Below, piece by piece: positions 1-12,472 of a DNA stretch of 64,000 bases. The position numbers and the translations under genes were made by a program. The notes below the pieces were generated by a model. The model saw only the letters and a list, made by a program, of their open reading frames with translations. It was not told where the DNA came from and ran no database searches. Positions within the stretch are counted from its first letter, which is position 1. Each line of letters starts with the position of its first letter. This DNA comes from Dipteris shenzhenensis (lineage: Eukaryota > Polypodiophyta > Polypodiopsida > Gleicheniales), in NCBI GenBank assembly GCA_047967505.1, contig CM106538.1; one strand, 5' to 3'.

Positions 1-2053
1 CCAGAGCATTCTTGATTTGTTCAAACCCATGATCACAATCCTCATCCCAAGAGAAATCAGCCCCATCTTTCAATAGCATAGTCATGGGTCATGTCAAAGT
101 AGCATATTGATCAATGAAGCGATGATAGTATCCTGCTAGATTGACAAATGAGCGTACCTGATGTTTGGTTGTTGGTGGGGAGAGCTTGAGGATGGCTTCT
201 ACCTTCTCGAGGTCAGGCTTGACGCACTCAGATGAGACAATCTTTGAAAGGTAGTAGGAGCATTGGTGAGGCCAAATGGCATTACTTTGAATGCAAATGT
301 CCCCCAATGTGTGGCAAATGTGGTTTTAAGCACATCTTCTTTGGCAATTCTGATTTGATAAAACCCGAAGTAACCATCATAGAAAGTATACATCTCATGA
401 CCACTTACCTTCGCAAGAATGAGGTCTTGAAAGGACAGAGATGATGATCCCTCTTGGTGGCTGCATTGAGTTTCTTATAGTCGATGCGAACCCGCCACTT
501 GTTGTTTTTCTTTAGGGTGACTACCATTGGTGAAACCCATTCAATATTGTGAACCGAAACAATAAACCCAGCTTCTACAAGTTTTCGTAAATCTGAGCAC
601 AAAGCATCAATCTATAGGGGCCCTAATCTCCGATACTTTTGAGCCACAGGCTTTGCATCAGGCTTCAGCTCTATCTTGTGTTCTATGGTAGTCACATGGC
701 AAAGGTGGTGGTAGCTATTTGCGAAAAGGTCAGGGAAATCTTTGAACATTTCTAGGAACTCATCTTTCTCACTTGGAGTGAGGTCTGGGGAAAGCATAGA
801 TTCAAGTTGTTGAGGACTAGCTGCTACCTTTTCTGTAGGTGGCGGGGTTGGAGACACTCCCATCATGTAAACTTCCTCATCTGAGAACTCCTCCCCCCGT
901 CTGATCCTTCCATTGATTTAGACACCGAGGATGAGAGAGTATCACTGTCTTGCTCCTCTTCTTCTTCTGGTTCCGTGGCACCTGGTTGCACCGAGATCTT
1001 CTCCTTAGAAGTAGCAACAAAAGACATGTGTCCTGTCTTCCAATAGCTGACTGCATCACTCTTTCTCAACCATGGTCTCCCGAATATGGTTAGGTAACTC
1101 CACTACATAGAAATTGATGGTGGTGATCAACCCATTAACAGTGATGGGCAGATCCTCAATGACTCCCAAGGTGGCGAGTCGTCGACCATCTGCTACCTTA
1201 ATTCGAGTGGAGGAATGCCTTGTGCATTTCAAATTCAATTTCTTCATGATTCGGGGCACCATGATATTACATGCAGCTCCCCCATCAACACACACACTTT
1301 TGACACGGCAATTATCTATGATGACATCTATTGTATGTGGGTGCCGATCAATTTCTTTAGAGATAGAAGATACCTCTCGTACCTTTCCCTTTTTCTTGCT
1401 CCTCCTTGTGCAGAGCCCTTGCTACAACTCACGTCTCACCTTAGGGCTTAATGCTATTAGTTGAGGGAGCGTGATGCTCAAAGATCGATGAGCAAGGTCC
1501 TGAATGACTGAATAGTCCTCTTGCCCTGAGCCGATGGGAAATTTTAAGGGCGACCACTTACTCCTGTGGGATCTTTTAGTCTTCTCTGTTGTGGGTCTGC
1601 CATCTCAGCATCTGAGGGCTCTAAGAAGGACACTTCTTCCTTGGGCGGCCTGGTCCATGGTTTGGAGAGGGGCCCGAGGAGGTATGACTTCTTTTCCAGA
1701 GGTCAAGGATCTCTACGTCAAAATCCTCAGTGCCTGATTTACTTAGAAGATTCACCCTTGGAATATTGGGACATTCCGTGCGAGAATGACCCTTCTGGTG
1801 GCACTCGTAGCATACAACATTAGCATGGTCTCTTGGAGGGCCGTTGGCTTAATTTCTGATGGCCACCATCTCAAGTCGAAGATCATTCAGGGCCTTGGCT
1901 AGCTCATTGACTCCGGGCCTCTTTAGCTGGAGGGGTTGAGGGAGTAGAAAGGAGGGGGGCTCGTGGGCGAGGTTGGGGAAATCTTTGAGGCAGAGGGTGA
2001 GAATATACACCTTGTTGAGGGTAAGCATCTAAGGGAGGACCATACATTTGAGG
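1..2053 (-). pseudogene. Ty3/gypsy gag-pol fragment, left copy
   Basis: Read on the minus strand, this runs from gag (about 2,053-1,480) through protease (1,295-1,056) into reverse transcriptase (about 866-1). The gag part keeps a CCHC zinc knuckle, C-x2-C-x4-H-x4-C, near 1,770-1,830. The protease keeps the Asp-x-Gly active site as VDGGAACNIM. The RT part has lost about 190 bp near 234, which removes the segment that in the other copy holds the FLDD catalytic motif. The fragment ends abruptly at 2,053, where gag sequence is fused to CACTA transposase sequence. Several frameshifts and stops make it non-functional. Family assignment rests on domain order and motifs. Confidence 0.9.
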
Positions 2054-3372
2054 TCCTCCAATTACAATAAAAGGGTGCTTACAAGAGATGTTAGAAATGC
2101 TATATTCAAGATTAGTGGTATTGTGAGGTATGCTTACTATCAAATCGCATTGATTGCATTTTCTTCAATTTAAGCTGATTAATTTGTAGACTGATTATGA
2201 AAATATCTTACATGAACATGTGAAATAGGTGGATACCTCAAAAAGAGATCTCCATATCGAGATCGAGAAGGCTAGGGTGGAATCCATCGAACCCGTATGT
2301 TTGCTTGAGAATCACTTTTCCTCGAGCATTATGACAACTCAAGTCCACTTGCTTATGCACATAGTTGATGAGGTGGCTATTGCAACTACCGTTCATAGTC
2401 GATGGATGTTTTTTCTCGAGCGGTTTATGAAAACTTTGAGGGATTTGTAAGACAAAAAGCAAGACCAGTAGTAAGCATGGTAGAGGGATGGCTTGTGCAA
2501 AAGCATGGTAGAGGGATGACTTGTGCAAGAGTCATTAGTATATATCACGGAGTTTCTTGCATCCACGGATCCTGATATGCCGCAAGCTTGTCATAACAAG
2601 GATGATGATCGCATCATTGGCAAGGTTCCCCAAGGAAAAGCGATTGAAAGAAATATGAGCGAAGAGCAAATGGAGAAATTCAATAAGTTTTGTATCCTCA
2701 ATAGCCCTGAGATGCAGAAGTGGATTGAGAGATATGAAGTGGCCAAAGCAGAAAGAATAAATGCAAGGACGAGATTCAGAGTAATGTACTAGCGATCGCA
2801 ACCATATCCACAGGATCTGGCTCTTCTCCCCACTCACATGTCACTTGATTGGCTACAACTGGCTCTACGTAAAGCCGAACGTGATGGAGAGACAATGAAT
2901 GAGCACGCATCGATTCAAAGAGAGTCACGTATGATTATGGAGTCATGGCTAACTTCACTGGCTAACTTCACACAAGATAGCCGAGCAAGTGCTTTGGATA
3001 CCAATCTTCTCTCCTCACAATTGGATTATTGTGGAACCATACACGAAATCTATGAAGTTGATTTCAGACGATTTAGTATTTTCATTCTTAATGTAAAATG
3101 GTTTAGAACTATTTACAATGGTCCCCATGCGACAGTGAGAAAAAGATAGTAGTAGATTCTTTGCAATAAACTCCACCAAACATTGGACCAATGAAAGTGA
3201 TACTTTTGTTCTTCCCGAGCACTATGAGCAGGTGCATACTAATGATTTAATTAATTGAAGCTTTCGTTTTTAAAGATCCATTAATACATGTACTTAAGCA
3301 TAATTTCATATATATAATTGACGACATCTGGCACCCATCTTCAATATAGGTGGTTTTTCATCGTCGCCGGAT
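2054..3372 (+). pseudogene. CACTA TNP2 transposase 3' remnant, left copy
   Basis: This is the C-terminal half of the same transposase found at 53,703-56,436 and, inverted, at 12,473-16,994. Recognisable parts are the short exon ending near 2,127, the DUF4218-like region (about 2,264-2,900), and the DUF4216-like region (about 2,905-3,255). An in-frame TAG at 2,790-2,792 stands where the other copies read AGG or AAG. About 70 bp around 2,900, including an exon junction, has been lost. The remnant stops at 3,372 inside the last exon and is fused to host flanking sequence, so the acidic tail and the terminal repeat are missing. It cannot encode an active transposase. Confidence 0.85.
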
Positions 3373-3754
3373 GATCAGAGATTTGTGAAGCCAACCTTAC
3401 CCATACAACCTTCCTCTATTTTTGCCATTCACCCTCTCCTCCTTCCTCCTGCCCATCCCTACTACTCCCATTTTGCTTATCATCCCTACTCATGTGTGTG
3501 TGCATGCTTGAGGGCTAGCAAGGTTAGGTTTAGGTTCCGTTAAGTATATAGTTAAGATTAGCATTAGCTTATGTCTTTATGGGGTACATGGGTGTAAATG
3601 TTAGGGGATTCTCTGGTCAAACTATGCCTAGCGTTATGGAGTGTATTGTGGGTGATGTGTAAGTTTGTATCTATGGCATTTTTTTGTAAATTATGATTTG
3701 GCATTATATAGCCTTAGCTACTAAAAAAGTAGACCCATTACATGCTTGTATGAT

Positions 3755-3816
<62 letters not shown>
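3755..3816. repeat. (TC)n(AC)n compound microsatellite
   Basis: A run of TC dinucleotides passes directly into AC dinucleotides. The same microsatellite is shorter in the right copy (57,507-57,552). Confidence 0.97.
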
Positions 3817-3820
<4 letters not shown>

Positions 3821-4144
3821 AGTTACGAGCTACACACTACCTAAGCCCTATGTTAAGTGGTAGTAGGTTTCCTTTCCTAGGGCAATCAGACGCAGGCAGC
3901 CGCTCACATGGGCGAGCACCCAAATCCCCTTGAGTCTGCAATTTCTGTGGTCCCCAGGAAAGGACATGGGGAGGCTTGTTGACAGGCAACCGACCCGAGA
4001 GCATGTAGGTCGACCCTTGTCCTAATGATGTGATAACGAGTTCCATTCTTAAGGTATGCCAGCGGCCATCGATCCATATCAACCGGGCTCGTGTGTCATC
4101 ATTGCCAACCACGAGCTTCACGATTGTTTTCTTTTCTCTTTTTT

Positions 4145-4337
4145 TTGAACACACCCACACCATACTCATGCACCCGAGGTCCTATCGAGGAGCACTCGCC
4201 CTGGACCAGTGGGCAATGGGTCCACAGCTGTGGCACTCACACACACCCAACTACAAGCTAGGATTCCATGCCCCATATTCCACCAAGACTTGAACCCATG
4301 ACATGAACACTCAAACCACTAGGCCAGAGCCTTGGGG
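4145..4337 (-). mobile_element. tRNA-derived SINE
   Basis: On the minus strand the head near 4,337-4,265 looks like a tRNA gene. It has an A box (TGGCCTAGTGGTT) and, about 30 bp later, a B box (GGGTTCAAGTC), which are the internal RNA polymerase III promoter elements. The body ends in an A-rich tail (TCAAAAAAAAGAGAAAAG) near 4,145. The same insertion is at 57,866-58,056, so it predates the segmental duplication. Related sequence to the body's downstream flank (3,830-3,960) recurs at 43,985-44,100. The exact ends are uncertain because no target duplication was found. Confidence 0.7.
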
Positions 4338-5150
4338 ATCATTTTGGCCGTTGAATTGGAACCCGCGTGAGTGAGTAGGTCGGTCTGATGGCCCGTACTC
4401 GTTCTTAGTTAATTGTGGCTTGATAATATCGAAGTCAAAGTCGACAAAGGGGACCTGCAAGGTTCATAACCGAGCGTTCATATAAGCATGAATAATCAAC
4501 AAACATAACCCAGCATTCATGTAAGCTAAGCGTTCAATGCTTTCAAAGTCGCAACGATGGAGACACTCAAAGCTGCAATTTCTTCTACCTCGAGGTACGT
4601 AGCCCACATTGTTTTGAAGAAAAGGGAGTGACTGCCGCTACCATCAACCACAAAATGCAATTTCGTAACCCATCAAAAGAGAGAGACTTCGTGGAAACGG
4701 CCTAATTATTCTGCAACGAGAGATTCAAGCAACCAAATGAGCACCACGACGTAGGAGGAGCAGACATATTTTAGTGATTTGAATTTGATCACAACGATTG
4801 AACAGCATCAATCCGCCTACGACGAGCCAACTTGTAATCACTCTGTTTGACTTTCTTCCATTTGCCTGGAAAACTTGCCCCCCCCCGCAAGCTTTTGACC
4901 CGTGAGATGATACAAATAACCTCTCTGCCTCGTTGCCATAATCAGAAAACTAGCTCCCAATTCATTTCCTTGCGCCGCTTCGCTCCCGTCTTGATTCTTC
5001 TTCCTCATACAACCTTATCTTTTTTTGAGAATTGTCTCTCATTAGTACTCAGATCATAGTCTGTAAACGTTTTCTCGGCGCAGAACAATTTGACGAGATT
5101 ACTCTGTCGTGAAGGGCAACCCACAGCCACAGTCTAGCCCTGTAAGCTCG

Positions 5151-5567
5151 ATGTCTACAAGCAGCAAGGCTTTGTGCCTTCTTATAATCGTCGTGATGTT
5201 GCTAGCGCTCCCAGTTGAATCTCGCAGAATGGAATCACATACTCACCACCATTCTCGAAGACGCCAGAGACAGCAGGGACAGTACATGCTCCAAAGCCTC
5301 CCCACCTCGCCTTATACTAGCCAGAGGACTAGCAGAAGATCGCACGCACAAGAGAACACTGACGAGCAAATAAGGCTATTAGACGTCAGAAATCAAAGCA
5401 CACCAACGGGCCGGGGACTAAGGTTCCGTAACCGCAAAGTCTTAAGACCTGTTGCAAACCAACGGCAGTCCCTCTTCCGAGCAGCAGCTGGTCATGTGCA
5501 GTTCAACAGACTGAGCACTCCAGTTTCAGGGCCAAACCCTGGAGGCAATTCAGTACCAGCGCCGTGA
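5151..5567 (+). CDS. CLE-like small secreted peptide precursor, copy 1
   Basis: This is a single-exon frame of 138 residues. Residues 7-24 form a hydrophobic core (ALCLLIIVVMLLALPVES) typical of a secretion signal, followed by a basic, His/Arg/Gln-rich variable region. The C-terminus (residues 120-133) reads RLSTPVSGPNPGGN and then SVPAP. It resembles the CLE peptide consensus (R-x-V-P-S-G-P-N-P-x-x-N) in the SGPNPxxN core, but Pro and Val are swapped. CLE precursors are about 80-140 residues and are processed into 12-13 residue extracellular ligands of receptor kinases. I chose the ATG at 5,151 because it sits directly before the signal peptide. It is almost identical to 58,938-59,354 (M27V, G114A) and has a broken relative at 33,836. 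A PIP/IDA-type peptide is an alternative; the CLE assignment is inference. Confidence 0.68.
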   Translation: MSTSSKALCLLIIVVMLLALPVESRRMESHTHHHSRRRQRQQGQYMLQSLPTSPYTSQRTSRRSHAQENTDEQIRLLDVRNQSTPTGRGLRFRNRKVLRPVANQRQSLFRAAAGHVQFNRLSTPVSGPNPGGNSVPAP

Positions 5568-6877
5568 TTATCTTGTGCCAATCACAGAAAGCGCCTTAGT
5601 CATTGCCATCAAGGTGATACAATCAAGGTGTTCGTCGTTGCCACGAAGTTGATACAATGCTAGAGGCAATTCCGCACCAGCGCCATCGAGACAAACCATG
5701 AGGAACGCCAGGGCAACATGATAGATTATTATGCACCTTTGATCTAGAAGAAACGATTCTCTCAAGGACGGATATTTCAAGAAACTCTAAGGTTAACTTC
5801 TCCAAACGTATGATAGTATGCAGAAAGAGCCTTCCGAACCCTTGCAGCCCGATAGAATGGCATTGTGATGCTCTACGTTTGTTCAAACAATGTGTATAGT
5901 ACTGCGTATTTGATTGGTTTCTACAACAAACAGGGGCTACTGAAAAAGAGAAGTTGCCCAAGAAGAAAACCAAAGAATTGTATGTTTTGAATTTATCAAA
6001 ATTACGGCTTTTCTATAAGAATGGATTCTTTAATTCTAGAATTCGTGGAATTGAACTATAGATTCTAAGTAATAGCAGTCATAGCTTTTTTCAATCGTTT
6101 ATAAGATGAAAATGATTTGAATATGTACCTATGAAGAACAAAACAAATTATACATGTTGAACTTAAAATTTTGTGCTTATATGGAACAAGTGTTTGAAAG
6201 TGTGACTCCCTATCATGTTTGAGTGAATAAAACATTAACTTTTTGAATTTCCTAAATTATTTATTCCATTCACAAAGCACAAGGTACAAAAATATTGAAA
6301 CTAGATGCCTTAATAAAAAAGGGAGGCCCTCTTTGAAAAAAATGGTATTAGCGAGTGGAAGAGGGGGGAAGGGGGGGAGGGGGACGGATTAAGGAGCAAG
6401 GGTAAGATGCCACGTGCCCTACTCAATGCATTCTTAAGGTTTTTCCAAATGTTTCCAGCTCCCTGCTCATCACATATAAAGATGTGATCTTTCCAAATCA
6501 TGCTGCCTCCTTCTCGCATATTGTTGATCTGCTACAATGCCTTCCATCCACTCGCTTTCTTCCTATCTTCCCTTGCGATCCGCCACACCAATTTGCTTGT
6601 GTACATTTCCCTCGCTGCGAAGTGAATGCACTCTGTCGTGAAATATAGCAATAGATGTGTCTCGTTTTAATTACGAGGACATGCCTCACTGCTAATGGAT
6701 TTTGGTAGGGGGTCAGCATGGAATGGACAATGTTACATGCTGCATATCTGGATTGATTGCTTTGCTCCTTCTAGCGGAAAAATCATTTTCGTGACTGCTC
6801 TTATTCCAGGTCACGATCCTCAGGGCACCGCTCTTCCTCCGCCATACCCACAAACTCCTCTTCTAGGATCGAGAGAG

Positions 6878-9800
6878 CACAAGGAACTTTAGACTAATTC
6901 CTATATAGGAATTTGGTGTTCAACTAGGAAATTTGAGCATATTTCCTAGATAAAAAGAGGAATTTTCCCCTCTTCATCTAGGAATTTCTTTTTCCTATAT
7001 AGACAGTCAATGCCATCTTGGAAATTTGTCATGTAATATGGAGAATCAAGTGGATTCTATGTTTTCTATCTAGGAAATGACCTCTTTTTTTCACAGCAAA
7101 TTGTATTTCCTATATAGATCACTCAATGCTATATAGGAAATGTGACATCCCATATGGAGAATCAAATGAATTTTCTATTTTCTATATAGGAAATATGGTC
7201 TCTTCTAGGAAATATGTACTTTTATATGGATAATCAAGGGGATTCTCTGTTTCGTATATTAGAAATTAGCAAGACTGCATGTTTTGTATTGCAATTACCT
7301 ACATAGGAGGAGTTTTTTGTGTAAGAAAGACTGTTGAATATTGCATATAAAAAAATATTTGTATATTAAAAATGAGCATGTACGTAACAAGTGTGGATCA
7401 TTGTAATTTTAATAAGATATCTAATGTAGGCTAATTACATATTCTTTAATTTTAGAACACTATATTTCTTCTATATGGAGTCCAAATAAAAGTGACAATG
7501 AGAAGTACATGCACTTAATTTTATTCCAAAAAAATTCTAAGGTTTCTCCATTTTGTAATTGAAACATATAATAATGTTAAAATTATAATATGCTATGTAA
7601 TTCAAAATTAATGTCCCAAATTAGAAGTACATGTGCAATGTTAAGTTGATAAGGCACTATCGTCTCATGTTTTCTAAGGTAAAACTATATCTCAAGGGAA
7701 ATTTTTGCCAATAGAGGGTGAATAATCCCTTTAGCCATGAAATACACAATGTGTGATGTCAAATGTAATATTTTGGTGTAAAAATCAACTATCTCATGCA
7801 CCCAATGATAAAATTATAACTCAAAATCAATGCTCTCTAACATAAGATAAATATTATTTACCAATAAATATATGAAGTTGATTAAACTAATTACAAATTA
7901 TGAGATGTTTATTTCCTGTAGTAGTGCACATCTTTTTTAGTTAGGTGCAAAACTATTATGTTGCGATGTCAACTGGGTGTCCTTTCATCGTCAACGACAT
8001 TCATATTTTGGTACCCTGAGCATCCATGTACATTTGTAAATAAGTCCAAAATAAACCGCTAGGTTGAGTGACTTATTGACCATATAAAAGTCTTTTATCT
8101 AATATTTACATAATTTTCTTCCTCCCATTGTGTTTTCCCCTTATATTATCGTATTCATCGCATACACATTATACATTTTGTAGTATTATTTTGTGATGTT
8201 AATGCATCGTCACTCCATTAACTTTTTGATGCCCTTTGTCCAAATACATAAATCCAAATAGATGTGTATGTTGCATGCTATATCATTAATCCAAAAGGAA
8301 GCCATCTAGACTAACATAATTTGCTTCACTCCTATTTTCCCTTTACATCTTTGTATTCTACACATATACATTCTCCTTTTGTAGTGCAATGATGGTAGAA
8401 TATCCAACAACCCTCTACTAGACAAACATAGTTTTCATAAAAAGATGATGGTTGAAGAAATTATGTATGAATCAAAAGAAACAAAGATTGAACCTATCCA
8501 ATAAGAACCAAAAATATGGTTTAGGTGATGTAATAGTAACAAAAAATGTTACCAAATGCAATTGGCACAAGATAAATCTATTGACAATAGAAATACATTC
8601 TTAGATGCTTAGTTTAGATTCAAACTACCAAAGGAAAAGTATCCCCATTGCCATCACGAATTCCCATTCGTATATTATTACTCTACTTGTAATTGATGTC
8701 AAATTCCCCTTGAATCATTTCTTCCACTCTAATATGACTATGCAATGCTAAGTTGGCATTTAAAAAGAAATCAATTTTTGTGTTAAACATCTACACTATG
8801 CTAATGGTTTAAATTTTAAACTATGTACATATGTCCTACAACCATCTTTACATAATTCTTTCCAATGGCATTAACACTACTTGTTGTTTATCATTCATAG
8901 GTGAGTGAAAAAATGAGAGATCACTTAGAACAGAAGACCGTGCAAAGAAGTGATAAATCCCAAGGAAAGAGATGCAAGGTATTCTTATATTTAGAATTTA
9001 TTTTCTATGATTTGAAGTCTTTATACCTTGATTTTAATCTCAATGTTTTATTTGAATTAGAACTTAAAAGATATTCAAGGTACATACATGGAGGTGACTA
9101 CGATTTCAAGCGAGTATAAAAGAGTATGTGACAGCCTTTTACATTAGGCTTCATTATTTAAATCATTTGCTTCGAATTTGTTAATATATTGTCACTTGTT
9201 TTGTTACTATGCCCTCAGGTGGATGACATTTCAGAGGAAAATATGGAGACGATACTTTTGAAATACATGGGAGCCCACACAATTCATGATATGTACTTTT
9301 CCTTAAAAAGTACATATGTGAAGCTTAAAAAGATGGAGAGTAGCTTCAAACAGTACTCTACAGACATCAAGAGACCAGCCAGTAACATTATGATAAGGGA
9401 CATTGTGCATTGGCTTATTGAAAGTCAAAAAGTTAGATTCATGGAAAAATCTGATGTGCTTAGTTTAGAAGATATAGAGATTTTGATATGACATTTAGCT
9501 TGATTCAAATAGGTCTTCAAAGATGTTATGTAGACTCTTTTAGCTCTCTTTGGTTGTCTTATATTTCTTATAGTATAAGTTTTTTGCTTTTTCTTTTGAA
9601 TATTGTAATAACGAATGGACTTTTTACCTTCTTATTATTTGTAGAAATATTAAAGAGAACTCCATAATCTTTTTGGTGGTTTTGTTGAATCTTAGTGTAG
9701 ATAATGTGAGTTAATGTAATTATAGTAACAATTGCTTATTGCTCTAGGTACTTTAAAAGTTCAAATTGCTACATATGAAAATGTGAAACATGAGTGCTTC

Positions 9801-10282
9801 ATTTCTTAAATGATATAACTTAGACAAAATCACTTATTTCGTGTTCTCCCTATATAGGGAAATAGAAGATTCTCAATATTGTTTACTAGTTCATAACCAG
9901 GAAGTTTGCAAACTATGAAAAATGGGGCATTTCCTAGTTTGTCTTACAAAGAAAAAGAGGATTCTCTATATCATTTACTAGACTATAACTAGGAAGTGTG
10001 CAAACTAGGGAAAATGGAACATTTCCTAGTTAGACTATGTAGGGAATTGCTAATTAATTTTTTTTAATCTAGGAAAATTTTCCTATATGGTGAAATTCTC
10101 TAATGATTCCCTGCATTGACTTGCATAGGGAATTTTTAGATTGATTCCCTAGATAAGGTAACTAGGAAGTGTTCCATTTTCTTTAGTTTGCACTCTTACT
10201 AGTTATGTTCATTTCAAACTAGTAAATGATATAGAGAATGCTCTTCTTTTCCTATACAGAGAACGTCTCAAAGTTCCTTGTG
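6878..10282. mobile_element. DNA transposon with CACAAGGAACTTT inverted ends, left copy
   Basis: The left end begins CACAAGGAACTTTAGAC and the right end is the inverse of CACAAGGAACTTTGAGAC. Both ends carry AT-rich subterminal DNA (6,895-7,270 and 9,840-10,260) studded with the palindromic motif TTTCCTATATAGGAAA and its half sites, in both orientations. This is the same architecture as the CACTA elements here, which use GTCGCTATATAGCGAC, but the superfamily is not proven. No clear target duplication flanks it. A direct repeat of TTCTAGGATCG occurs just outside the left end (6,861) and again at 10,325, so the right boundary could lie slightly further out. It contains the three-exon gene at 8,901-9,491. 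Confidence 0.65.
8901..9491 (+). CDS. Unrecognised three-exon gene inside the small transposon, copy 1
   Basis: Three consecutive phase-0 exons can be joined: 8,901-8,978, 9,061-9,123 and 9,219-9,491. The introns have clean borders: an acceptor CATTCATAG before exon 1, a donor AAG|GTATTC, an acceptor GAATTAG, a donor AGA|GTATGT and an acceptor CCCTCAG. Together they give at least 137 residues, with no start codon in a convincing place, so an upstream exon is likely. The protein is charged and probably helical, and no known domain was recognised. The last exon contains the stretch LLKYMGAHTIHDMYF. The right copy (61,956-62,546) preserves every splice site and the frame with only a few substitutions. 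Its position inside inverted ends suggests a transposon-carried gene, accessory or captured. Function unknown. Confidence 0.55.
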
Positions 10283-10726
10283 ACGAGGGAGTGGAAAGAA
10301 TAAGTTGGTGCCCCTCATTTCTCATTCTAGGATCGTGAGAGTGTGGTGGCCTTTGAGGGTGGCTGGGTGGAGGAGGTGGCAAGCAAGGGGGAGGGGCAGG
10401 GTTGAGGTCGATGAGGTGATCGCAGCAATGAGGCGGAGGGGAGGGAGTGAGAGGGTGATCACAACGAGGCTGAGGGGAGGGGCAAAGGAACGTTAAAGGT
10501 TAATTAGATTAGCTTAATTGACATTAGGGGGTTTAGCATAGGTTAATGTTTTAATTAAATTGCCAACTGATTTTTTCAATGAATCATGCAAATTTTGTAA
10601 CTTTTTTTAATCCAATCCAAATTCCTAATGCCAAGACAATTGAAATAGAAAATTACAAACCTAATGCAAAAATTTTGATGCAAATTCAATGCTCGAGCAC
10701 AAAGTTAGAGAAATTTTAGAATTAGT
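10283..10726. other. Distal end of the duplicated block, no gene seen
   Basis: This stretch has a G-rich segment (10,330-10,490) followed by AT-rich DNA. It is shared with 63,336-63,784 and holds no convincing coding sequence. Similarity to the other copy ends at about 10,726. Confidence 0.7.
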
Positions 10727-12113
10727 AATTCATTCATCGGAGTCTCTCCCAAGATCAAGAACAAGGAGTCTCTCCATAATCAAACAAAATCATAAACGAT
10801 AGTGCGCTTCCTTCCATCGTGCCAAGAACTGCATCAGAATCATGTCATGCCGGAACCGTCGCATATATATGTATGTGTAGAGAATCACAAAGTAGTATTT
10901 TACGCAACCCACTAGTTGTGCAATCTATAATGCTCTTGTCTCAAGGATAGAGTTTCAACATGGAAAAAGGTTCTTCCTCCTTTTTCCCTAATTATTGGTC
11001 ATTTGTAAAGTGGAACATGCACATTTTGGCATTTTCAAACATGCAAAGGTGTGTATTACTTATCTGTGTGTGTTTGATGGTTAAGGCACTTTGAACAAAC
11101 CTTTGAATAAGTATTTTCCATAAACTTGTATTTTTCCCTAAGATTTTTATGAAATTGGAGATTGCACAGCCAAAATTAATGAAATCTATGTAGTCATTTG
11201 TGTGGTGCACCTTGCACATTTTCTCTATGTTCTTCTTTTACTTTTTCTCAAGTTTGAGTGCATAATTGCCAAAAAGTTGTGTAATGATATGCGTATATCA
11301 TAGATGTACATTATTGTACACTGCTGATGGCCACGAAACTTTGAAAGAACTTTTCAATGAGTAAGTCACTTATACTTGAAAAGATTCATAATGATACGTG
11401 TCACGTACATGGTGGAATATGCACATCTTCTCATTTTCAAACAAGCTACACATTGCATAAGCACCCAAAACATGTGCATCCATACACTTATACCCAATGT
11501 GTATATTGGAGATGGTCACCAAACTTTGCAAAGACCTTTTAATGATTAACGACAAGCAACCAATCACCCAAGTTCCCCAACGCTACTCTTGGGCCTTAGA
11601 ACAATAACCCCTTCCCCATGAGGGAGCTTAGTCAACCAATTATTCCAACATCTACTATTTGAAAACTCATTCTATTAAGCCTACATGATCTCAAGTGACA
11701 TCCCTAAATCATCTTTTAAGGAAATTATAGTACTATACTAGTAAAAAAGTGGTCCACCTTACTATGTAGCAACCCATTTAAAGTTATCATCACTACTCCA
11801 CCTAAATGGAGTAACTCTAATCCACTCTTTTTACAAAAGATGTAACATTGATCCACATTTTGAGCTTAACCCACGTTACTCCCAAGTCCAATGCAACATA
11901 ATATGTGGATAACAAATTTTCTTTCCACAAGATAGATCCCACCTACTAAAAACTCTTATTCATGTCTACTATCATGAAGGTGCACTAAGAGCTAACTCAA
12001 TATATTGAGGACATAGCATTATCAACTCAAGTGCACCAAATTTCAACCTTATTGGAACTCAGAGCTCTTCTTATGGTCACAAGTAAAAATAATTGATATT
12101 GTAAAAGGTGATT
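10727..12113. other. AT-rich spacer left of CACTA element A
   Basis: I see no gene here. Two diverged direct repeats of about 230 bp (around 10,990-11,220 and 11,380-11,560) share stretches such as CATTTTCAAACA and ACCAAACTTTG-like tails. The last three bases, ATT, are the left target duplication of element A. Confidence 0.6.
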
Positions 12114-12310
12114 CACTACTACACATGGATCCTATTGCGATGTTTACGTACCGACATTTAGTGCCCGCTTAGCGTTAATCGTCGGTATGAAAAGCGGGTT
12201 TCCTAAATCGTCACTATATAGCGACTGTTGGTAAAAGTCGCTATATAGCGACTTTTAAGTATCGCTATATAGCGACACTGATATACAAATTTATAGCGAC
12301 GTTTTTATAG
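12114..12310. repeat. X terminus and subterminal palindromes of element A
   Basis: The terminal repeat is followed by copies of the palindrome GTCGCTATATAGCGAC or one-mismatch variants at 12,210-12,225, 12,237-12,252 and 12,261-12,276, with a half site at 12,291-12,300. In En/Spm such subterminal repeats are binding sites for the element-encoded TNPA-type protein; that role is inferred here. Confidence 0.88.
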
Positions 12311-12472
12311 AGAGATTTTTTTTTAAAAAGGCCTTAAAAGTTAGTTTTTTCTAATGACAAAATTTTTTAAATTTTCATACATGTTTGAGCTCATAGAGAA
12401 TATAAAAATGAGAGCATGTACATCAAGCCTTTGAAGCTCATATATTCATGTCCAAGTTTGAGATGAGAAAAA

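Larger units (their letters stand above)
1..10726. repeat. Left copy of large segmental duplication
   Basis: This block is co-linear with 47,631-63,784 in the same orientation. Base 1 matches base 47,631, and similarity stops abruptly near 10,726 and 63,784. The left copy has lost a piece of reverse transcriptase near 234 (47,875-48,066 in the other copy), everything between gag and the transposase (49,895-54,570), and the CACTA end plus flank (about 56,012-57,092). It keeps about 750 bp (7,930-8,680) that the right copy lacks. Shared junctions show that the gypsy, CACTA, SINE and small transposon insertions all predate the duplication. Similarity looks very high by eye; the exact identity was not computed. 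Confidence 0.93.

Noticed and set aside
3837-4140. Minus-strand 110-codon frame near the SINE
   Set aside because: The frame starts inside the SINE tail, has no domain, and related non-coding sequence recurs at 43,985. The right copy carries a small deletion in it.
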